From Lichenostomus cassidix (Eukaryota > Chordata > Aves > Passeriformes > Meliphagidae): DNA of 64,000 nucleotides. The stretch lies in contig CM039182.1 of NCBI GenBank assembly GCA_008360975.2, positions 24,214,324 through 24,278,323 on the forward strand, in the 5' to 3' direction. This document shows, one piece after another, positions 47,168-59,508 of the stretch. The stretch's first letter is position 1, and each line of letters starts with the position of its first letter. The translations under genes were made by a program, and so were the position numbers. Under the pieces are notes generated by a model. It was given only the letters and a program-made list of their open reading frames with translations. It searched no databases and was not told where the DNA came from.

Positions 47168-50100
47168 TCTTGTGGATGCTGTGCAGCAGGCATGGTTGGA
47201 AGGAGCTTCTCCTTCTCTCCCTTCACTTTGGCAGTCCTTTCAGTCCATCTTTTTTGAGCTGCAGCTGCATGCTGTTAGCTACCCAGGCGGACCTGTGCCA
47301 CTGAACGCATCTGAATCAAAAGTAACTTTGCAAAAAGAAGAGTTAGTTATACAGGCACTTAGAGATTGGTTTACCTGGCACGAAACAGCAAATCCCTGCT
47401 CTCTAAGGCTTTTGGATGATTCTTAACATCCAGAGCACAACTGCAGAAATCAGGTGGTGTTTCTGCTCTATCTGCCGGAAACACACAGGATCAGATGCTG
47501 CCGATATTAAAATCACAGTCCCTTTTCAGGAAATCTGACTTGGTATCTTTCCAGGCCACTAAATGCTATTTAAAGAACAAGCAGACAGGAAAAAAAAAAA
47601 GACCAAAATATTACAGAAATTAACAACTTTCTGAGTTAAAAGTAAAGCTGTTAAACTTCAAGCTTGTTTGTATTAAAGTAAAACAGTGATTTTGAAAGCT
47701 GTGTTGGAATTCATTCCCTCAAGATGCATCTGTGGATTTCTTTCCATAAATGTTTTCTACCTAGTAGATACTTCTGCAGCTTCACATTTTTCTGTTAAGT
47801 CCTCAGAAGGTAGAAGTGATATTAGTATAGCTGAAGATGTTAAGGTGATTCCTCTATGGAATATCCTTTTATCTAAACAAGCCCGTTCTACCTCAGAAGA
47901 TGGCTTGCTCTCTTTAATTATTTTCTGTCTTTAATTATTTTCTCTTTCTTTCTTTCCATGAGACCTATGGACTTAACAAAACTATTATGGAAGAGGAGTG
48001 TTGAGAGCATCCATTGATGTGTTGTCTATATGGAGAGTCCTGTTTTGTTTTGCTTTTCTGCAGTAACTCCCACTTTTCACAAACATCAGAGCAGAAGCCA
48101 AATACAGGATGTACAGGAAGCACAAAAAAGTAATTTCTTTTTGCTAGAGATTGCCCTTAGTAAATCATCACAATAAGTTTTCCCAGATGCTTTTGCAATG
48201 AGGTTTAACTAATCAGTAGGACTCTTAAACTTCCAAACATGAAATTTCAATGCATTGTATGGCAATTAGCTTGTAAAAAATGCCTTTAAAGAACAGCAGC
48301 AGAGGTCATGGCACATTCCTTTTCTGTGTGTGTTAAGGAAGAGCAATCAAATATATGTGAACTTCATTTAATGTTTTCAAATAAGGAGAAAAGAATCCAG
48401 TCTGCTTGGAAAAATACATGGACTCATGTGCATAGCCAAAGCCAGATACATAAGATCTTGAATGTACATTGTATGGGAAGTAAACCCCCCCAAATGGTTA
48501 ATTCTGTTTTTTACTGGAAATTGATTTTCTAAATTAGCTTTCAAGTGTCTTACTGTTATTTCATTGATATAATGAGAGGTGTGAGATTTGCCTGCACTGA
48601 AAGACACATAGCTTGGAATTGTAATTAATTTAGGAATGGACTTAAGCAGCTCCCAAAACTGGTATGTTAATTAAAACATTTGAAAAATAAAGGCCATTTT
48701 GGTGACTGTTTTCATAGTTTTGCTTCCGAGTGCTAATGTGATTGCTATAATCTAGCGACAGCTGTCACAAAGAATTAATTATTATTTGTCTTTATTCAGT
48801 ATTTCTAGTGTGTAAGATTCTTGTTAGTATAATTACTCCTGTTTATAGATTCCACTTGTCTTCCTGCAAAAGATTTAGTGGCATATTTTATTTTGGCAAT
48901 AATATATCAGGCTTTTACATCTTTACCTGATGTCTTGGTTGTCGTATTGTCTCCTCAGTAGTTCATTGTTAAAGATTTTGAGAAGTCTTTGCTGCTTTGC
49001 TTCCTTCTGTTGTGCATTATACTTCCTTGTTCTTTTTTTATCTACCTTAAAAGTTCAGTTATATCCCTTATCCTTTTCTGGCATGTGTTTCTGGTTTTGT
49101 ATTTTTTTTAATGGCTGACAATAGAAGGAAAGAAAATGTGGGGTGTGTAGCCTCGCCTCAGCCAGCCAGTCCTTCAGCAGTTTTGCAGCACTTACAGTAA
49201 TACGAATGTGGGCTGCTTCTAGACATTTTAGCATGTCTGTCAGCCTGGGTGGTGGGATGTTTGCTGCATGACTATACTGCCTTTAAACAACAAAGATTTT
49301 AGAAGAAGGGTGGGTAGGAGAAACGGTGACTAGAGCTATGGCACTTGACAGCTACTTGAGGTTTACTGTGTTCATGGGAGTCACCAGGCTTTTATAAGCT
49401 GGAGCACTCTGCTGACATACTGAGCTGCAGGTGGAAAATTAGAGCTAGTAAAACAACTTCAGTGGAACAAAATTAATTGCATTTCTGAGTTAAGGTATTC
49501 CTGATTGTGGAAAGCCCTTCATGGTGGCATCACTGGCTTCCTGGAGTTCAGAGGAGGTGGGGATTACCAGGTGGCACTGTAGAGGCCTTTGGTGCAACAG
49601 CCACCTGCAAAATCTTTTTGTTCAACCCTTATACGTTGCTTCTGCTAAGATTGAATGGCACATTTGTGCAGACCTTTGATTTAAAACCAATTGCTTCCCA
49701 TTGAAATATGAGTAAGTCTGGCCATTATTCAAGAAACTGTAGTCAAGGTTGGCAGCCAGCAGCATGGCATCTAGACATGTTCCTCAGCAGCATCCCTGAC
49801 AGGGATCTGCTCTCCCTGGGTGGATAGAATCATTAAAAGAGAAAAGGCAGAAAAAAACTGGACTGTGGGAAAAGGATGAGGAGAGCACAGGGCATAAGGT
49901 GAAACAATGAGAAGACTGTGGTTGTCTTGCTGAAATTGTTCTGCATAATTGTAGTCCTTCCTACACTGGAGTGTGAAACTGGCAGGATCCTTGCAGTCTG
50001 TGATACAATTTCTAGTTTGGGGGATACCACTCTTTGGTTGTTTTGATATTAAGTGAAATCCTCAATGAAGTGCAGTTAAAGTGTGTGGCAAGGTTTAGTG

Positions 50101-51396
50101 GTTCAATATACTAGAGAGGTTTCCTTTGAACTATTTTTTTTTTTTAATAGCGAAGTATCTTTCATTACATCTCTGAGATTGAATATCTATTGCTACACTT
50201 GAAGAGGTATCAATGGACTTCCTTCTCCATGCTCAAGTAAGAAAAACATTCTCAAGTTGGGATCTAATTTAGAATAAACACATTAAAAACAGAAAGAAAT
50301 TAAGCAAGCTTTCTGTACTGGGAAGTCTCTCACTGACTTGGAACGGAAGCTGAATTGAATTCTTAGCAGGGGAGAAAATGTACTTTACAGGTGTCCTGTC
50401 TGCCTGTCTTCCCAAATTCTCCTTCATAAGGAATTTTTCTGCCTTCTTTGCCCAGCAACCCTTCTTCTTGCAGAGCCTCCCTGCCCAGGAGTGCAAGTGC
50501 TGTGCTGTCTCCACAATTTGTGAAAGGGCTGGTAAATGCATATTGGAAATTTTCAGTAAAGTTTTACTGTCACTCATGTATATGTTACATAAAGTAGAAG
50601 TAATGCCCCTTTTTTTGTTGTTCATTGCTCTAATTATTCTTGAAGTCATAACTGGTTATTGCCTTAGATTTAATTATAATGTGGTTTACCCATTTAAAAT
50701 ACCTTGACTGCTGTTTGCGTCTGTACTGTGTTACTTTTGATATGCAGACCTCCCTATTGTCCCTTAAGAAGAGGAAATGAGACCATGCAGCCTTTCCTTT
50801 GCATTCCATATGTCCAAACAATTTTAAAAGAGCTTGTGATGAGCCTGACACCACAGTGTATCACCTCAGACTACCCTCACTTTGCTCTGCCAGGAAGGAT
50901 CCTTGACAAGGTATCCTAGAAGTCCCTTTTATGTTTTTGGTGGTTTTTTTACTTCTTGTTGCAAATAACAACTACTTTTTTCTGGTCATACAAGCTATGT
51001 GAATGGGTCTAACACGATTATCATGGAACTGAGAGTTTAACAGCGTTACGCTTGCAGTTTTGCCTTCACGTTTGTTTACATGTTTGTTGGTGCCATGATA
51101 CCTGCTTTAATTTTGTTATAGGCAGTTCAGCTACAGATCAGCTAGATGTTTTATTTTTTTCATACATATAATTACGACTGTGTCCATGCACACAGTTATG
51201 ACTGTATTCATCTTAGATGAATTTGTTATTTAGATGTTTTTTAGATGTTATTTAGCTCCTGTTGTAAGCAGTGAGCCAAGTCTTTAGCATGGCTGTGCAG
51301 ATGTCACTTGGTGATGCTCTGCCAGGGTGATGTACGCAGTATCTATTTCGTTGCCTGTAATGAAAACTGTGGGAAAGATTAATTGAATAAAACCAC

Positions 51397-51422
51397 AGAT
51401 GGCATTCCAAGATGGCATTCCA
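51397..51422. repeat. Tandem duplication, 13 bp x 2
   Basis: AGATGGCATTCCA occurs twice head to tail, without mismatch. Confidence 0.9.
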
Positions 51423-52460
51423 TTAAACTGGACGCCACCAATTTACAGGCATGGGTTGGGTTTTTTTGGTGTTGTAACCTTTTGATCTCTCAAGACAGTT
51501 TCATTTAAAATAAGAGTCCCAGGCTTTCCTTAATGTTGAAGCAAAATCAGAGTAGCAATACTACAGGTATGGGAAGGGGGAAGAAAATTAATCCTGCAGT
51601 GAACTATCATTTTCAGATGTTAAACATGCCTAGGAAAATATAGCCTTGGGCCAACAAGTCCAACACGTTTGCTCTAATATTAGTCATTGTATATTTAGAT
51701 TTGAATTTAGAATAAATGAATTTAACATCTTAACATTTAAGAAAGTTACAAATACTGTCATTTTCATGCATTATTTAAATACAAATATAGCAATACACAT
51801 TTCAAAGCATATAGGCACTCTAGCCTGTTTGCAATGAATGTTTCAGTATCCTTTTCATAACAAGGTGAACATAAAAATGTATGTAAAATTATATAAGTGA
51901 ATTAATGAAAATGTATTATATTTGTGTCCTCCAGTAGATTTTAAATACTATTTTAAAATGTAATTTAAGAAACGTGATGAATGAAATATTTGTAAACCTG
52001 AATCGTAAAAGCAGCAAAGCATTTATGCATTATTTTTAACAAAAACTATCTCACATGTGTACAAGGAACCTACATTATTAACCCTTTCTTAAAAGCACAT
52101 GATGAGTAAATACCAACATGATGTAAGTATGCCCTTGCTTGCTTTCTGGCAAATTACCTGTACTTTGGTTGTATTTGTGTAATGCACAAGGTGTTTACGC
52201 ACTTGTCTGTAGCAGAAACTTCTGTAATATTTTTATCATGGTACCTAAGTAGTTTGCTAGATGTAAATTCCAAAACCAGAATTAACTGATCCTGAAATGG
52301 GGGAAATGGAGAACGAGTAAGATCAAAATCAGATTCCTCTTGTATTACTACTGAGAATTTGTTTCTATGGTTAGTTTGTTTTAATAATTAAGGTACTCAA
52401 GCTAGCTTGAGAATTCTATTTTCATTACAATTCCCAATACGATTTCTCATGTAAAGTTGC

Positions 52461-52480
52461 TTTTCCTCTCACAGGTGAGT
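52461..52480 (+). promoter_or_regulatory. PPP1R9A: Candidate recursive splice site in intron 2
   Basis: TTTTCCTCTCACAG|GTGAGT joins a strong acceptor directly to a strong donor, the hallmark of a ratchet point at 52,474/52,475. It lies 42.8 kb into the intron. Splicing exon 2 to it would regenerate AAG|GTGAGT. If the downstream sequence were kept as an exon, the frame would stop after three codons (GTG AGT TCC TAA). Possible later donors are GTGAAG near 52,540 and GTAAGC near 52,599. This is motif evidence only. Confidence 0.4.
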
Positions 52481-53562
52481 TCCTAAAGCCCTTCTCCACT
52501 GTCCTAGAGACAGCACTAGACCAACACTCAGCACAGACCTGGGTGAAGGAGAGGGAGTTCAAAGAACAGCTGTTAATCTGTCTAATGAATAAAATCCTTT
52601 GTAAGCACCATAACATTTTGAAAGAGAGTTCCTGCATACTCAACAGATCTGATTACCCTGTGACAATTACAGTAGACTATTGTAGAGAGTGAAAAGTTCT
52701 TTAAAGACATGGAAGAATATAATAATGCACTGGAAGTTGGCTTTAGTTTGTGAGTAATACTCAGTTCAAGGTTAGGTTTTATGGCAGCTCTTTCTTCTGC
52801 ATATATTTAGCTCTTCTTTTATCTTACAGAGCTTTTATGGAAGTTAATTGTATTTGATCTAACTTTCTGTCCCACACATCCCTTGCTATTACAAGTCTTA
52901 AGTAGACTTTTGGTATGTCTCTGTTTCCTTTAAATGACCATACTGTATTTGATGTCTTTAGAAACTTATCTCCACAAAGCTGTATCTGCCCTATGAAACT
53001 GAGTGTGGTGTGAGCCCTGGGATGCAGACATTCCTACTGTTAAATTGCTAGGGTTAGTTTTATACCACTATAGATACGGCCTGAAATCTCAGCCCTTTCG
53101 TAAGTACCAGCTCTGGTAATGAGCAGTGGCTTCTGAGGTCACCAACCTATGTTTTCAGTGGTTTTTGAGAGCTGGGAGGTAGGGGAAGGGGCTCATGTGT
53201 CTGGCCCATAAAAGGGGTATTGATAGAGAAGGATACAAAGGAAGCATTTTGAGAGTTGTCTTAAAGCAGGGGGGTTGACATAACAACTGATGAAGTGAGA
53301 ATGAATGGATGCTGTCTTTTATCCTATCTCTGCATTTCCTGGCAGGCTTGTGTTCAGACAGGGAGAAGCACCTCACAAATCTCTTCCTGTCTCTGCCTTC
53401 TGTCTCTCATTCTTGCCTTGGGCTGGTCATGGTGTAGGAACACAGCACTGTCCGTGCTGGCTGGAGCTTCAGCACTGGTGCCAGAGCTGCAGCACCATGA
53501 GAAGTTCATGGTGGGCTTGCAGTTTTGCTTCCAGTCTTCTGTTACTACTTTAGCAAGTAGAG

Positions 53563-53614
53563 AATACCACCATAATTCTATTTTGAATAATACCACCATA
53601 ATTCTACAGATTTT
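53563..53614. repeat. Tandem duplication with 18-bp identical core
   Basis: AATACCACCATAATTCTA at 53,563-53,580 recurs at 53,589-53,606, each followed by TTTTGAAT (the second after a 5-bp insertion). Confidence 0.85.
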
Positions 53615-53771
53615 TGAATAAAATGTGGAACTTCCACTAATAGATCTGAATCCTGGTTGCAGCACAAAGACTTCCACTGCACTTTGGTTTAACAACATGT
53701 CTGGGACAGAAGGTCACCAGATCCAGAGTAGCAGCTTTAATTAACTCTAATCTGAGTTATTTTTGTTGCAT

Positions 53772-53809
53772 GCCTAGGACAGTAGATACTGCCTAGGACA
53801 GTAGATACT
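53772..53809. repeat. Tandem duplication, 19 bp x 2
   Basis: GCCTAGGACAGTAGATACT is repeated head to tail with no mismatch. Confidence 0.92.
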
Positions 53810-56800
53810 TCTTTACAAAATGAAAGAGGTTTCATTTATTCTTCTGAAATTCAGTTCAGGCACACAATAAGCTTTGACTTTGTACAAGAACTTTTTTGAG
53901 ATACACACTTTTTATAGCTTGGCAGAAATAACTAGGAACACTGCAAATGGGAGAATTGACAGATGCACTGTGAGGACCTGTTTTTTTTTAGGAGTCAAAT
54001 GTTTTATGCTCTTTCTATGTATCTTGAGAGGAGTCTTTTCTTCAAAAGGGGAGGATTTTCCCCAAGAAGTATTTGGTGAAAAAGCTGTGATAATGCAAGG
54101 GGCCGAAATGCAGTGCCAAGGGGAAAGTACATGAGGACTTAAGCAGTCTGTGCTATGCTAAGGACTTTTCATGCTGAAATACATGCAAACATTGGAAAAT
54201 TTGGAAAGGTTGCCTTTGCACTTTTCTAGATGTTTTAAGCAGAAAACTCAGTCTGTTAAACTAAATATTATCCAGGGACAATCTTTACATTGCCAGTATG
54301 AGATTAAAGAGATTATTCTCAGTCTGTTTTAAAAAATGTTGTCTAGTGTTTTATTCTGTCCTTTGATTCAATGTCCAATTTTAATTTTATGGTCTTCACT
54401 TTCCTTTGCACTTCCCTTCACTGTTTATCCCACTATCCACTGTGAATGTCTTACTCAGGCTGGATAGGGTATTGCTAGCATTTTTCTTTGCTTCTGAGTA
54501 ATTTTCTAAATACGCCAGTGAAAGAGGTTAAAGCTCATGTTTTTCTTATGTGCTCCTTGGAGAAAGTGCATCAGTGATGATGATGCAAAATAAATGCTTA
54601 ACATTTTATGCGAAACACTTAACTCCTCCCCTCCCAAAGAGTCTGTGACATCAGGCTAGGATAGTAGTAGCCAGCCATGGTGACATTTGAAAAGGCACAA
54701 TGTTTCTTTGAGCAGTGATAATGTAAAATGCAGATTAGGAGACTGCAGAAGGGTAATCAAGAATACTGCAATCGGCAACAGCCTCCCTGCTTTCCCAAAC
54801 AGCCAAGGGAAAACAGGAAGGAATACCTGCAAAGGGTAATTAACAGTGACCTGAAGTCTCATCTTTTGTGTCCTCTCTGTATGTAAAGACATGGAAAAAG
54901 TGTGAGAAACTCCTGCATTCCATTTCTTGACAAAACTTGATCTATAGCTTCAACTTCTTACTTGAATGTGTCATAAGAAATAGTGCTAATTAATTGTAAG
55001 CAATGTATCACTGCTCTGTGTTTCAGAAAGGAAGGCAAAGCAGGTGAATTTTTACTTAGTATCTGTCATTGAGCTTTCAATCTTTAATATTCCTGCAATC
55101 TACTCATCTGTTAATGATTAAGAGAGTACCTTCTAAAGAGATTATCCACTTCTTTCTGTTTATAGCTGGATTACAAATCATTAGCAATCCTTAGATTCCT
55201 GTGTATAAGGAAGTGCAATGAGAGCTGTGTACAGACATGATATTTGATTCTGTTTGTGGGAAGAACTAAGTTGCTAAGCCACTTAGGTACTCAGCAGATG
55301 GAGGGAGAGTGGGTTAAGCTGTTCCTGATGTATTGTAGTCTTTCACTGAACAAATAGGGTTCACTTTGGACTAAAGATAGGCTTTTGTTTATTATGTGTC
55401 TGATTAGATCACAGTAACCTACAGGACACAATTACAAATTTTTCTAGTGCTAATCAGTCTTCTGATTTGGGCAATATGCTGTCTGTAATGTTAAATGTTC
55501 TTTGCATGAAGCCCTAATGTGTTTTTTTGAAACAGAAACTTCTCCCTGTTTCCTTTGGTTTTCATTGTCATTTTCAGGGACATTTAAATAATGACCCCTC
55601 TCTCTAAAATTATGTTTTCATTCTAGCAATGCCTATACAAAACTTAAAAACATAGTCCAAACACTGCTTTCTTAAACAGAATTTCCAGCAAAAAGAACCA
55701 TACAAAAGAAAAATTCATGGAAGATTGTCTTTTTATTGGTATTCCCATTTCTGTAACCTTTAACTTAGAGGTGATGTGCTGAATTTTAATACAGGCTTCA
55801 GATGTTTCAGAAATAAATCATAAAATCTTGTCTAAGATAGAGTTTAGGTTTCCTGATACATGATGTTGAAGATTTGTGCTTAACTTTTGTGTTTCAGGAA
55901 CTACTTGTGTCTTGCAGGATGCCGTTTAAAAATAGGCAAGGTTCTGTGGTTAGGAATCCATCATTACGTTGCATTAAAGCTACCGTATCACAATAAGGGA
56001 TTGTCCAAGGGCTCACAGGAGGAAAAGTGGGTCAAATAATAGTTGATGAGTTCCATTCATCCCAGCAGTAAATGGTTTTGACAGATGTGCATTTTTAGTT
56101 GCTTTAGGACGTACTGTTTATCATTGAATGTAATGCGAGACCTATGCATCATAGTTGGTGCAAAGTAGTGGAAAGAAAAAATAAAATACGTGGATAGGTA
56201 TGAAGTTTCTTCAATGACAAGTAATAACAACATTAATGAGAAACTGGCAGAGAGAATTACACTGTTCTGTGCAGAGAATATATCTTTTCCCTGTCTTGTA
56301 GCCTTTCATGAAGCTTAAAGTTTCTACTTATAAAAGGACTTGCAGTGTTTTTCCAGTTGCATTGATAAAATATTTACAGTCTGATTGCCTCATTTCCCTC
56401 ACAATTAAGGTACTTTTGTATCTAAATTTTTCTGTTTGCTAGCAAATCTGTAACAGAGAAGGCCAGCACTAAGGGATTAAAAATAAGCAGTTTCAGGAGA
56501 AGCTCCCACTGCAGAACAAGGGCCAAAATGTATGTATGTATGTTTTGAGGAGCAGGGCAGAGGGTTGAGCTTTGTGTCAGTCTCAGCAGCCTGATTGCAG
56601 GAGCAGGGAAGAAGCTGAAGGGGCAGGGTGGAGAGGTGACATGGGAGGTAGGAACTGGGTGATAAGAACTTTCAGAATGTAACAGTTTACTCTTAGGAAA
56701 CACTTCAGAAAAAGGCTTTAAAATTGTCACTTGGGGATTTCTCTCAGTCTTGACCACCAGTATTTTACTAAATCCTTACTACCCAATGCATTGGTACACA

Positions 56801-56854
56801 ATTTTCCTGTGCCAATGCACGAGAACACAGAGGAGTGTCACAGCAGATGAGCTC

Positions 56855-57170
56855 AGGAGGGATGTGAGGACATCTTATCCAGCCCTCCCTCAGAGCAGGT
56901 GGAGGCAGCCCAATTTGCTCAGGTCTCAGCTCATTCAAATTTTCCGTCTTCCCAAAGCTAGGGAGATTCTGCAGTCTTTCTGAATGCCCTGTTCCTACAT
57001 TGGAGCATCACCACAGGGAGCATCTTTCTTGCTTCCAACAAAAATGTCTCCCGTGCTGGCTTGTGTCTCTGGCTTCTTGTCCTTTCCCTTGGGAGCCCTG
57101 ATCCCTCTCTAATCCCTGCTGTAAGGCAGCTGAAGGTGGTGCTGAGCTGTGCCCTTGCCTGCTGTCACCC
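56855..57170 (-). mobile_element. Diverged CR1 LINE 3' fragment
   Basis: Read on the + strand it follows the complement of a CR1 3' end: a 'CTCAGAGCAGGT' block (56,889), TTTGCTCAGGTC (56,915), TTCAAATTTTCC (56,934), CCCTGTTCC...CATCACCA (56,988-57,012) and GCTTGTGTCTCTGGCTTCTTGTCC (57,058-57,081), in the same order as avian CR1. Divergence is high and edges are approximate. Confidence 0.6.
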
Positions 57171-57348
57171 ATGGCACGGTTCAGAGGTAATCCCATGCGT
57201 AGGAGGGGTGAGTGCTGGCAGACACCAGCCAAGGACCTTTCAGCACAGCTGCTGGGAGTTCACTGTGCTGGCTGGAGAGATCAATCTTTTCCATCTTGGA
57301 ATCTGTATGGACATTCTGGGAAGCTCTTCAAGTGATCACATGCTAAGT

Positions 57349-57428
57349 AAAAAAAAAAACCAGCCAAACAAACAAAGCAAAACAAAACAACAATAACAAA
57401 CTCCAAACCAAACCCCAAAAAAACCTCC
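57349..57428. repeat. A-rich low-complexity sequence
   Basis: A poly-A run followed by AAAC- and CAAA-type units. This is simple sequence; it does not follow a recognisable retroposon body closely enough to call it a tail. Confidence 0.8.
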
Positions 57429-59480
57429 ACAGAAAATCTACTGTGTATAGCATCTTTTCTTTTAGATACATTACCAATTTATTAGTTTTTTATCCAAATT
57501 TTCCTTTACTTTTAGCTGTATTTGTATGTAGCTTATTTAAGTATTTACTACCAAGACATCTAATATAATAATAGTAAATATCAATATACAAGTGTTAAAT
57601 ATTTATCCATACTGCATGAATTTACAAAATATAAATTAAAACACAAAAATAAACATACGTATAAAATTTTGAACTATTCTAGAGATTAATACAGGAAACT
57701 TATATTTACATAGATTCAGTATGCATGTTTTTACAAAGTTTAATTTCTTGAGGGAGATTATTTTTTTAACATGATGAATGTAATTGTCCTTCTTCCACTT
57801 AACCAATCTGCTACTTCATAGGTTATAATGTGAGATAGCTGGTGAACACAAAATCCCAGTCAAAAATTGGTCAATGTCATAAGCAGTTTCACAGATTGCC
57901 ACAGGCTCCTCCCTGGTGTGTAAAGGTGATAACAGTGTTTTTAACATACCAAATAAATCAATCAGTGCATTAGCATTAGCTAATCTGATGCCTGAGAAAA
58001 GGATACTGCTAGTGCAGTGTTAAATTAATCCTGCAGCCTTCTTCCATAAAAGTGTGTCAAGGGAGATTTATCCAGTTTTTCCTTAGAGAAGCATGTTCAG
58101 GGATGAATACTAGAGCTCTGAATTTTTTCCCACGTGAAGGTTAAATAACTTTTCTATCCATAACAGGCAATGCTGAGGTTATTTTTCTATAATGTATAAA
58201 GGTTTAATTATGACTTGAAAAAATATTTTTTCTTGAAAGTTAGTAGAGAAAAGATGGAATGATGTGATAAGTGAAGTATGTTTTGAAGAGTGCTTGTGTG
58301 ATAGAGATCATCTTGGTGTTCAGTTTGCTGTGCAGACACATGATGCTTTTTAAAGGATTGCATCACCCCCTGGTTTTTGCCTATTCTCTAAAAGTCCTTG
58401 AATAAGGATTAGGGGAGTGTAGGGCTCAGAATATGAGGGTTTTCTGCTGGTCAGCATTTAAGCTTTTGCTCTCTGAATGACTTTTGGGAATTAGTTTCCA
58501 CTTACAACTGTGATGATGCTATTGTTTAAATAGCTGAGAAATTAGATTTGTTTCACCTGTAATATATGAATGCATTTATTACATATGCAGAATCTAAAAG
58601 TATAGTGGCTTAAATGATGTTTTTGTAAAACCATTTTGCATTTTGTTGTTTTTGAGAATCAGAACTGTTCATAATAAAGTTATTCTTTGGTTGCTTTCAA
58701 AACTCTGCATTGTAGAATTTAGCCATGCAGGTTTTTTTACAGCCCTGTGCAATATACTCAAATGCCAGAGTAAGTAAAAGCAAAATAACAAAGGGGAGTA
58801 ATATGTGATTAAAATCTGAATTCAATTCTCTGGATACTATATGCAGCTATTTAATTAAGAGATTATCTGGATAACTGAAGAACAGAAATAGCATCTGTTC
58901 TAAATTGCATCAATGAATATTAATTTGTGTTAAGAGAGTTTTAAAAAAAGAAAAATAGAAGATGCAAGAATATGTTCTTGTGTCAGACTGTAGATGTAGA
59001 AATCACATAGTTCTTTATAAAATGCTAACTTTTTCCTCTTACTTACTGACAAGGATAATGCTCAGTGGCAGAGCTTTGTTTATTTTTGTGTTAAAAAATA
59101 CAGAAAAGAGTTCTTAATTACTAGTCACTGATCGTTTCAGGAGTATTTTATTTGTCATGGTGCCTTTGCATACTTGGGTCATGTGGCAAGACAGCAAAAA
59201 GGAGTTCATTGAAATCTTTGTACATCTCCTGTTTGTATTACCAATATTCTTTCCTTCCCTGAGCATTGTTGCCTTTTCTTTGTATTTTGTATGTTAGCAA
59301 TTGGGAAATTCATGAGCCAGCAAAGCCCAGTTATACTTCAGGAGAGACATTCCTTGGAAAGAGCTACAGCTATGCCTTATCTGGGAACCTTTGGTGTAGT
59401 TTTGGTATCCTGGCAGGTGATGAACCTTTGGAAGAATATCAAAATTTTACAATTCAGCATTTACCTGTGATTACAGAATT

Positions 59481-59508
59481 AAAAAAAAAAAAGAAGAAAA
59501 AAAAAAAA
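59481..59508. repeat. Poly-A tract with GAAG interruption
   Basis: Two twelve-base A runs separated by GAAG. It gives a polylysine stretch in a chance ORF (59,266-59,550). The upstream sequence matches no recognised gene, so there is no support for a processed pseudogene. Confidence 0.85.

Larger units (their letters stand above)
47168..56854. other. Intronic sequence, mostly unique
   Basis: AT-rich unique DNA without recognised genes or transposons. It holds a recursive-splice-like site (52,461-52,480), small perfect tandem duplications (51,397-51,422; 53,563-53,614; 53,772-53,809) and a TA-rich stretch around 48,610-48,790 with no visible repeats. Confidence 0.5.

Noticed and set aside
48610..48790. 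TA-rich stretch with homeodomain-like and E-box-like motifs as an enhancer
   Set aside because: Such short motifs are common by chance in AT-rich introns, and there is no further support.
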